DNA of 64,000 bases, taken from Methanomicrobiales archaeon. GTDB lineage: Archaea; Halobacteriota; Methanomicrobia; Methanomicrobiales; Methanospirillaceae. Of this stretch, positions 58,186-64,000 are shown in pieces. How positions within the stretch are numbered: the first letter of the stretch is position 1; the number at the start of each line of letters is the position of its first letter. The notes below the pieces were generated by a model, which was not told where the DNA came from, did not search any database, and was given only the letters and a program-made list of their open reading frames with translations. The DNA lies in contig JALHCK010000001.1 of assembly GCA_022841205.1 (NCBI GenBank), positions 124,001-188,000 of the forward strand. Direction: 5' to 3'. Position numbers and translations under genes: made by a program.

Positions 58186-58989
58186 CTAATCCGCTGGAGT
58201 TCTCCCCATTTTCGCAAGGTCGCGCAGATACCGTTCCCGTCGTGCCATATAGGGGCCAACGTCTTTCCCAAATGGGACATATTCAGAGACCCGCCATCCG
58301 TCCGCTGCCATCTCCTGCTTGGTCCTGTCTGCCAGTCCTATCAGGAACCCAAATGTTATACGATCGCGGTGGTCCGCCATCAGAGACATGATCTTTGGCA
58401 GGAGTTCTGGATCATGGGTGCCGACCTGGAATGTCACCCCGAACCGGGCAGCCTCCCGCACCAGGTCGAGCAGGCGGTTCTGGATCTCTTCTGCATCCTC
58501 TATATCCCCAACATAGGCACCCTTGACAAACCGGGGGATAACCCCAAGGGCGAGGAGCAGGCGAAGATCACCCGGCGACCGGTACAGGTAGGCCTGGAGG
58601 GCCAGGGTGAGTGTGAGGTTCTTTTTCCCGCAGAGGGCTGCGGCCTCGATAGTGGTCCCCACCAGATCCCGGCCTTCCATATCGACCTCGAAACCGACCC
58701 CGTTCATCCGTGCTTCACGGCAGAGCTCGTACGTCCGTTCGATGGCAAGATCCGGGTCAAAGAGAGCTCCCAGGGATGAAAGCTTGACCGAGATCGAGGC
58801 CGCGAGGCTTTTTCCTGATATGCTGGCAATGGTCTCGCGGTACATTGTCGTGACGGCATCTACACTTTCCGGTGTCCGGGTATACTCATTGAGTACGTGG
58901 AGGGTGCAGACAATATTCTGCCGGTTCCGTTTGTTGCACCAGGCAAGGGCGGCAGCGAGATCCTGGAGTGCCCAGCGGTCTGCGCTCAC
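58186..58989 (-). CDS. Proline dehydrogenase family protein
   Basis: A 267-residue FAD-dependent TIM barrel: ISVKLSSLG, GVGFEVDMEGRDLV, LTLALQAYLYRSPGDL, RFVKGAYVGDIEDAEE, FQVGTHDPELL and the C-terminal YVPFGKDVGPYMARRERYLRD with two Arg that bind proline carboxylate. It oxidises proline to pyrroline-5-carboxylate, passing electrons to a quinone-like or other acceptor. No P5C dehydrogenase gene is near. Its start overlaps the upstream membrane-protein stop by 4 bases. Confidence 0.9.
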   Translation of the reverse strand: MSADRWALQDLAAALAWCNKRNRQNIVCTLHVLNEYTRTPESVDAVTTMYRETIASISGKSLAASISVKLSSLGALFDPDLAIERTYELCREARMNGVGFEVDMEGRDLVGTTIEAAALCGKKNLTLTLALQAYLYRSPGDLRLLLALGVIPRFVKGAYVGDIEDAEEIQNRLLDLVREAARFGVTFQVGTHDPELLPKIMSLMADHRDRITFGFLIGLADRTKQEMAADGWRVSEYVPFGKDVGPYMARRERYLRDLAKMGRTPAD

Positions 58990-59264
58990 GGCTGCCCCTC
59001 ACACTCTGCCTCATATCCTCTGAAGAGCATCCACACCGCAGAGAGCATCGAGAGGCTGGCTACAAGGAATACGAGTGCCATGACCTCTGCTGAAAGAAGT
59101 GTCCTGGTATAGGCCGAGAGATCGTAGAGTACGTATATTCCGAATGTCAGTGCAATGAACCATCCAAATTTCTGTTTATTCTTAACAGCGATAAACAGGC
59201 ATAAAACGCAGATAACGACTTCGATCAGGATGGATATGGGCTGCAGGAACTGGGGGAGATCCAT
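58986..59264 (-). CDS. Small membrane protein upstream of proline dehydrogenase
   Basis: A 92-residue protein with three hydrophobic segments (ISILIEVVICVLCLFIAV, FGWFIALTFGIYVLY, VMALVFLVASLSMLSAVW) and short polar tails. The start MDLPQFLQPI at 59264 is the best Met; upstream residues in the same frame are weakly protein-like and a ribosome site is lacking. Unknown family. The 4-base overlap with proline dehydrogenase suggests it could serve as a membrane partner. Confidence 0.65.
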   Translation of the reverse strand: MDLPQFLQPISILIEVVICVLCLFIAVKNKQKFGWFIALTFGIYVLYDLSAYTRTLLSAEVMALVFLVASLSMLSAVWMLFRGYEAECEGQP

Positions 59265-59373
59265 GAAAAAACATGCATCGTTCCCGTAGAAATTGTCTTC
59301 GGGTGTCAGTCCGGGCACGGAGATGGGGGGGCGTGAGATACGCACCGCTGTACATGTCGTAATGAACAGGTTC

Positions 59374-59778
59374 TCACATCCGGCCCGGCTTTCCACCATC
59401 TGCCCCTGAGAAGTCCTTTTTCTCGTAATCGTTGTACAATCCCTGGAGCAGGGATGAAATTTTTTCTTCAAGATCAGGCGGCACCTCGCGCTCACCTTCG
59501 CTCAGCGGGCACTGCTCCCAGAGCCTGAGCAGAACTGAGATCTGTTCATCCTTCCGCTGCAACTCCTGTTCAAGCTCCCAGACTCTCCGTCGCATTATCT
59601 GGTTTTCGAATGCGAGATCCTTTTCCTTTGTTCCTGCACCCTGCAGAGTACCGATATACATGCGGAGGGCAGAATTTACAAGGTCGTCAGGGTCTTCGCA
59701 TCCCTGCCTCCGGGAGTACTTCCGGATCGGCTCTTCGAGATCGGGATCGAGCGTAATGCAGAACGGCTTGTCTGCCAT
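59374..59778 (-). CDS. Ribbon-helix-helix protein with coiled coil
   Basis: A 134-residue protein. The first 45 residues fit a ribbon-helix-helix DNA-binding fold (FCITLDPDLEEPIRKYSRRQG, then DPDDLVNSALRMYI). A long coiled coil follows (LAFENQIMRRRVWELEQELQRKDEQIS) and a variable tail. Likely a dimeric regulator, possibly of the downstream membrane-protein and proline dehydrogenase genes on the same strand (gap 109 bases), which is inference. Confidence 0.75.
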   Translation of the reverse strand: MADKPFCITLDPDLEEPIRKYSRRQGCEDPDDLVNSALRMYIGTLQGAGTKEKDLAFENQIMRRRVWELEQELQRKDEQISVLLRLWEQCPLSEGEREVPPDLEEKISSLLQGLYNDYEKKDFSGADGGKPGRM

Positions 59779-60034
59779 ACCGGTTCATGGGATGGAGGGT
59801 ATCATCATGTTTTCTTCGGAAATTGGGGAAAAGTCTCTTCTTCATTTATGAAGTCTGGTTTTCGGCTGGCATACATACCGTGCAGGTTCAACTGGAAAGG
59901 GCTCTTCAGCGGGAATATTTGAAAATCATTACATACCTTTCCCCGCACCATTCCTGTATGGAGATATATTTGGTGAAACAGCCAGGAAAGTCAAGCAGGA
60001 TACAAACAATGGAGGATTCGGGGGTATATTCCTC

Positions 60035-61858
60035 GTGAACCTGCCGGTTTTCCTCAAGGGGAGAAATGTGCTCTGGAACGTTGCCATTGTCTGCTCGACA
60101 ATTGTTGCACTCGGGGCCAACCTTGCCGGCCTCCTAGCCGGAATCACCATCGTTATCCCTCACCTCCTTTACATCCCGGTCATAATCGCTGCCTACCGCT
60201 ACCCGAAGCATGGACTCATCCTTGCCGGATGCATCAGCGGGTCCTATGTCCTCATAGTCATTTCGGTTGCGGGAACGGCATCTCTGACGGCGGTCGAGGC
60301 GCTCATAAGGGCTGTGGTAATCATCCTTATCGGCGAACTTATTGCTTTGCTCACCCTCCGCCTGCGCAGCCAGGAGAGTCTTTACCAGGGTCTCTTTGAC
60401 AACTCCGAGGCGGGAAGTATTCTCATCAGGAACAAGGAAGGAACCTGGAAGGTGGAGGAGGCGAACTGGAATGCCGCAGCCCTGCTGAAGAGGGACCCCA
60501 CCGACCTCCAGGGCCAGCCGATATCGGCATTATGGAGTATGCAGGAAGGAGAGGACATTCTCTCGCTCTTCTCCCGCCAGGGAAAAGTATATGCAACGGA
60601 GACCTCGTTATCGGCCGCCAACGGTGATGTGCGGAGGGTGCTTATCTCAATGGCGCGTATCCCGGAGAACCGGGCGGTCCTCACTTTCGTAGATATCACG
60701 AGGCGCGTTGCTGCTGAACAGGCGCTCCAGAATGCCCGTGACAAGTTGCACCTCCTTTCCCGCATCTCCGGAGATCACCTCCACCGCAATGTCTGTGAGA
60801 TAATCGAGACCATCGATGGATCAGCAGCGGAAAGTGTGGTTGCAGCACCACCCCGGGTGATGTCCCGGATCCGGGCTCTGGCCATGACCCTGGTCCGCCA
60901 CCTCTCCCTGGCCGAGACCTACAAGGATCTCGGGACCCGGCCGCCCCAGTGGATCCGGGTCCAGAAGGTTCTTGAGTCCTTGGAATTCGCAGGGGAGAAA
61001 GAAGGGGTCTCTCTCAGGTTCTGGGTTGAGCGGCTAGAAGTCTATACAGACCCCCTTTTCCGGGATGTTCTTGCCCATGTGGTAGAAAATGCTCTACGGC
61101 ACGGTGGACCGCTTCGGAATATCCTGGTCACCTGCAAGCGGGCGGACGGCGGCCTTTCACTGATCATCGAAGACGATGGTACCGGCATCCCTGCCGGCAT
61201 AAAGGATGCCATATTCGAATATGACTCAGGGGGGCACGGCGGGCTTGGCCTTTTTATCTGTCGTCAGATCCTTGGCGTTACCGGGATAACCATGACCGAG
61301 ACCGGAACAGAGGGGTCTGGTGCCCGGTTCGTTATCCATATCCCGGAAGGTAACTTCCGTATTGAGGGTGCAGGGGATGCTCCGCTGTTCCCGGCCGGGG
61401 AGACAGGCCGCGGGGTCCGCTATTCGGACAATGTCCTGGTGCGGGAACTAATCTCTTTTGAATTCCCGGTTGCAGACGCCCTCTGGATCGATTACCATGC
61501 CACCACCGGCGACCCTGAATCTGACCGGATCTTTGCGACATTTACCAACGGAAACGCTGTATCTCTTGCCCGGTGCCGGAGCCATCCCGACGGTCTGGAA
61601 GTTGACGGGATTTTCACACCGGAGAGGTACCGTGGCCACGGGTATGCTAATATCGCTGTCCGGGGACTCGTCGAAGCCTGTGGTCACGACCCCCTGTACA
61701 TGCACTCTGTCCTGAACCTTACTGAATTCTATGCCCGTTACGGGTTTGTACTGATCCCGGAAGATGAGCTCCCCCCTGCCATCCGGGAACGGTTCGCATG
61801 GGCACAGGGGGATATGGAGAGTGCCAACGTTGCACCCATGATGCGTAACCCGACCTGA
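60035..61858 (+). CDS. Membrane sensor kinase-like protein fused to a GNAT acetyltransferase
   Basis: A 607-residue fusion. Residues about 13-110 have four hydrophobic segments. Residues about 115-230 form a PAS-like sensor (LFDNSEAGSILIRNKEG, VLTFVDITRR). The helix after it, where the phosphate-accepting His of related kinases sits (RHDI.NQ), reads SRISGDHLHRN (residues 242-252). An HATPase domain follows (LAHVVENALRHGG, EDDGTGIPAGIK, GGLGLFICRQI). Residues about 455-607 form a GNAT domain with the acetyl-CoA loop ERYRGHGYANIAV and YMHSVLNLTEFYARYGF. GTG 60035 is the likely start. It may sense a ligand and acetylate a target protein. Confidence 0.85.
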   Translation: MNLPVFLKGRNVLWNVAIVCSTIVALGANLAGLLAGITIVIPHLLYIPVIIAAYRYPKHGLILAGCISGSYVLIVISVAGTASLTAVEALIRAVVIILIGELIALLTLRLRSQESLYQGLFDNSEAGSILIRNKEGTWKVEEANWNAAALLKRDPTDLQGQPISALWSMQEGEDILSLFSRQGKVYATETSLSAANGDVRRVLISMARIPENRAVLTFVDITRRVAAEQALQNARDKLHLLSRISGDHLHRNVCEIIETIDGSAAESVVAAPPRVMSRIRALAMTLVRHLSLAETYKDLGTRPPQWIRVQKVLESLEFAGEKEGVSLRFWVERLEVYTDPLFRDVLAHVVENALRHGGPLRNILVTCKRADGGLSLIIEDDGTGIPAGIKDAIFEYDSGGHGGLGLFICRQILGVTGITMTETGTEGSGARFVIHIPEGNFRIEGAGDAPLFPAGETGRGVRYSDNVLVRELISFEFPVADALWIDYHATTGDPESDRIFATFTNGNAVSLARCRSHPDGLEVDGIFTPERYRGHGYANIAVRGLVEACGHDPLYMHSVLNLTEFYARYGFVLIPEDELPPAIRERFAWAQGDMESANVAPMMRNPT

Positions 61859-62007
61859 TTGACGGGGTAATTCGACTCCCTGCCTCTATTCCAGGCCGGA
61901 AATGGTGAAACCCCGAGTTCTCTTCGGGGCGCCGTCCCCGGAATCCGGTCCGGGTATGCTGCGCCAAGGGTTATATCCTGCAGGACAGATGGATCACCAG
62001 AGTGCGT

Positions 62008-62505
62008 ATGAATGACCCTGTGGTATTTTACCGGGTATCCATCAGCAAGCCTGACGATGTGAATGTCATTCTCGGGCAGTCCCACTTCATCAAGACTGCA
62101 GAAGACCTCTACGAGGCTCTGGCAGGGTCTGTTGCCGGAGCAAAATTCGGCCTTGCCTTCTGCGAAGCGTCTGCCGAGCGCCTGGTGCGGGTGGAAGGGA
62201 CTGCGGAGGATTTAAAGGAGCTCGCTGCAGAGAATGCCCTTGCAATTGGTGCCGGCCATTCCTTCATCATCATGCTTCGCGACTGCTACCCGATCAACGT
62301 GCTGAATGCAATCAAGGGTGTCCAGGAGGTATGCACCGTATTCTGCGCCACGGCAAACCCGGTCGAAGTTATAATCGCTGAGAGTCCCCTTGGCCGCGGG
62401 ATCATGGGTGTCATCGATGGGCACTCACCACTGGGCATCGAAGGGCCGAAGGAGTTAAAGAACCGGATCGATCTGTTGCGGAAATTCGGATACAAGCGGG
62501 GATGA
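62008..62505 (+). CDS. Adenosine-specific kinase-like protein (DUF355/PF04008 family)
   Basis: A 165-residue protein: DDVNVILGQSHFIKTAEDLYEAL, KFGLAFCEASAERLVRVEG, AGHSFIIMLRDCYPINVLNAIKGVQEV and ESPLGRGIMGVIDG are the conserved blocks of this archaeal/bacterial family, a homologue of which was described as binding adenosine. The biochemical role in methanogens is unclear. ATG 62008 follows a TATA box (TTATATC near 61970) by about 36 bases. GTG 62002 is an alternative. Confidence 0.82.
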   Translation: MNDPVVFYRVSISKPDDVNVILGQSHFIKTAEDLYEALAGSVAGAKFGLAFCEASAERLVRVEGTAEDLKELAAENALAIGAGHSFIIMLRDCYPINVLNAIKGVQEVCTVFCATANPVEVIIAESPLGRGIMGVIDGHSPLGIEGPKELKNRIDLLRKFGYKRG

Positions 62506-62781
62506 ATCCCCAGGTACACCAGAACCGCCGGATTCCGGCATGTTCCTGTTCTACCAGCTGGTTTTTCCTTACGGATGCTCCAGATAGTAATAAAGCCATA
62601 TTCCGAGAGGATGAGAACGACATCGTCCGCGAGGATCCGGAGGCCGGACTGGTTACCCGGGGGTTGATTGAGGGCAGGTGCTGGAAAACGATTCGCCGAC
62701 GAGGCCCAAGGTATATCTGTTATAGGGGAATACACCCGGGATACCACAACCGGGATTCAGAGCCGCAAGCCTTTTATGGTG

Positions 62782-63201
62782 TTACGGTGCTATCTGCACT
62801 TCGTGGCTCATCTTGTCCATGTCCACCCCATCTCTTGCAATCGTGACATTGATCATGTAGGTACCGGCGCTGATCCCGGCGCAGCTGGAGCAGGCAGGGA
62901 GCCGGAACTCCCAGGCAAACGGGTTGGTCCCGGGAGTGAGGTTTGCCATAATCTCGCGGGAGACATGGTAGTTCCCGTACCGATCTTCGATCCCTTCGAT
63001 TGTTATCAGGGTGTTGTCAAGGGTCCCTGATGAGGTTACCTTGACAGATATGGTCATCACCTCATTCGAATGATACAGATCCTTGTCGGTTGAAACAGAA
63101 AGGATATCTGCCCGGGCAATACCCGAAGACAGGGTAAATATGGCTACAGCTGCCACTACGATCAGGATTGCGGCGGCGATGTAGGGGAGATGCCTTTGCA
63201 T
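62782..63201 (-). CDS. Exported protein with N-terminal anchor and beta domain
   Basis: A 139-residue protein. One N-terminal hydrophobic segment (IAAAILIVVAAVAIF) followed by a small beta-sandwich-like domain (ILSVSTDKDLYHSNEVMTISVKVTSSG, MINVTIARDG) with a cysteine pair CSSC. Resembles Ig-like or BACON-type extracellular domains; family not assigned. Cell-surface location is likely. Confidence 0.65.
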   Translation of the reverse strand: MQRHLPYIAAAILIVVAAVAIFTLSSGIARADILSVSTDKDLYHSNEVMTISVKVTSSGTLDNTLITIEGIEDRYGNYHVSREIMANLTPGTNPFAWEFRLPACSSCAGISAGTYMINVTIARDGVDMDKMSHEVQIAP

Positions 63202-63513
63202 GGATAAGTATTTTTTTGGGATTCCTTATCAGTCCATTGGTGAAAAACATGTAACCAGTGTGGAGGTCGGCCGGCCGGATTTCGTTCCGGCGCAACTCTT
63301 CAGGAAACCTTGTGAGCTGGATTTAACACCATCATTCAAAATCTTCTGTGCTGGTACCAACCAGCCTGCTTGGGTCGCTTCATAGTCTGGAAGGAAAGGT
63401 GGTCCAGGATATGCAGGCGCCACCGGGGCAACCCCTGAATAAAAGTGTAAACCGGGTGCTGGTCTTCCCCGGGTTGAATCGGAATGACATCCGCATTCAG
63501 CCCCGGGATTGGT
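63202..63513. other. Intergenic stretch before the msrA pseudogene
   Basis: A 312-base gap between the exported-protein start and the msrA 3' end. Short open frames on both strands show no family resemblance. The promoter of the exported gene must lie near 63202-63260; TATTTTTTTGG near 63208 is the only AT-rich element seen. Confidence 0.45.
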
Positions 63514-64000
63514 TTACTCCCAGTACTTTCCTGCTGCAGCATAGCCCAGGCCGCACTTCTCATAAAACTGCTGGTGATGTTCTTCAGCTCTAAAGAAACG
63601 TGATGCAGGGAGAATCTTTGTGGTGACAGGTCTGTTTTCGTATTTTCCGGATGCCTGGATCTGATTTCGTGAAGATTCAGCTGTTCGCTGCTGGTTTTCT
63701 GTGGAAAAAAAGATTGCAGATTGCTCATATGCCTCTTTTGCAGGTTTCGCGGGGTCATGGATATTCCAGAACACTTCGAGGGTCCGCCCATAGCCTATCA
63801 CTGCGGGATTGAATGTGATTCTGACCGCTTCCACGTGCCCGGTGGTGCCGGAGCTGACCTGTTCGAAGTCCGGGTCCGGCATGGATCCTCCTGTATAACC
63901 CGTTTCGGTATAAAGGATACCGTCAATCTTCCTCTAATCCAGCCTCAACATCCCAGAAACAGCCGGCAGCGAATATAGCGGTCTCCGGGCCAGGTGACAG
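63514..64000 (-). pseudogene. msrA: Peptide methionine sulfoxide reductase MsrA, frameshifted and cut by the window end
   Basis: The 3' frame (63514 to about 63921) has TGYTGG, DPDFEQVSSGTTGHVEAVRITF, FWNIHDPAK, RSSRNQIQASG-type helix and RAEEHHQQFYEKCGLGY, all MsrA. Upstream in another frame are AIFAAGCFWDVEAGLEED (catalytic Cys codon at 63959-63961) and then TGA at 63923-63925. Removing one base near 63924-63930 would join them through IDGILYTETGYTGG. So the enzyme, which reduces methionine-S-sulfoxide, is broken by one frameshift or a sequence error. The start lies beyond base 64000. Confidence 0.85.

Noticed and set aside
57048..58280. 410-codon minus-strand open frame opposite malic enzyme
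   Set aside because: It is the antisense shadow of a clear malic enzyme gene in high-GC sequence, with no motif of its own.
62502..62846. Open frame of 114 codons after the adenosine-specific kinase-like gene
   Set aside because: Composition is erratic, no family resemblance, and it overlaps the exported-protein gene on the other strand.

Overview
The window comes from a methanogenic archaeon, most likely a member of the Methanomicrobiales. Evidence: archaeal TATA/BRE promoters and AGGTGA-type ribosome sites; archaeal ribosomal and accessory proteins (S19e, L39e, L31e, L18a, L21e, eIF6, RpoF, Rpp21, SRP54, Pus10, TrmY); methanogen-specific genes (methanofuran enzyme MfnB, a methanogenesis marker 8 homologue); and fairly high GC with surface proteins of PKD type. 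The order-level call is inference from gene content and codon style. No rRNA, tRNA, IS element or CRISPR array was found.

Layout. 1-4.2 kb: C-terminus of a Lon-like protease, a decayed coding remnant, rubredoxin, a frameshifted hemerythrin gene and a two-gene ABC exporter. 4.5-7.7 kb: carbamate kinase, arginine deiminase and polyphosphate kinase 2, all on + and probably one energy/nitrogen operon. 7.9-11.2 kb (-): marker 8 protein and two cell-surface proteins. 11.4-16 kb: cca and thpR on -, then nrdH-nrdD on +, where NrdD has no visible glycyl-radical end. 16-24 kb: ArsR-type regulator/Hsp20-like pair, mfnB-guaB, HisA-like gene and tmk, valS. 23-38 kb: housekeeping, membrane and stress genes, bacterial-type exonuclease VII (xseAB), purN.

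37.9-48.6 kb is a long + strand translation/secretion cluster: Rpp21, CRM protein, S19e, PDCD5, PP-loop ATPase, L39e, L31e, eIF6, L18a, prefoldin alpha, FtsY, SRP54, TrmY, Pus10, L21e, RpoF, DUF655, RsmA, HemK2-like methylase. Genes overlap or abut, which suggests co-transcription and translational coupling.

48.6-64 kb is more accessory: TrmO, a corrinoid/iron ABC importer whose ATPase carries an extra C-terminal domain, a three-gene module ending in a PolB2-like B-family polymerase with altered catalytic motifs, a secreted nuclease with a lamin-tail-like domain, malic enzyme, proline dehydrogenase, a sensor kinase fused to a GNAT acetyltransferase, an adenosine-specific kinase homologue, and a frameshifted msrA at the window edge.

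Most notable points: the PolB2-like module (possible archaeal analogue of a translesion mutasome), the short NrdD C-terminus, the kinase-GNAT fusion, and three independent reading-frame breaks (remnant near 1.15 kb, hemerythrin, msrA), two of them in genes linked to oxygen or oxidative damage.
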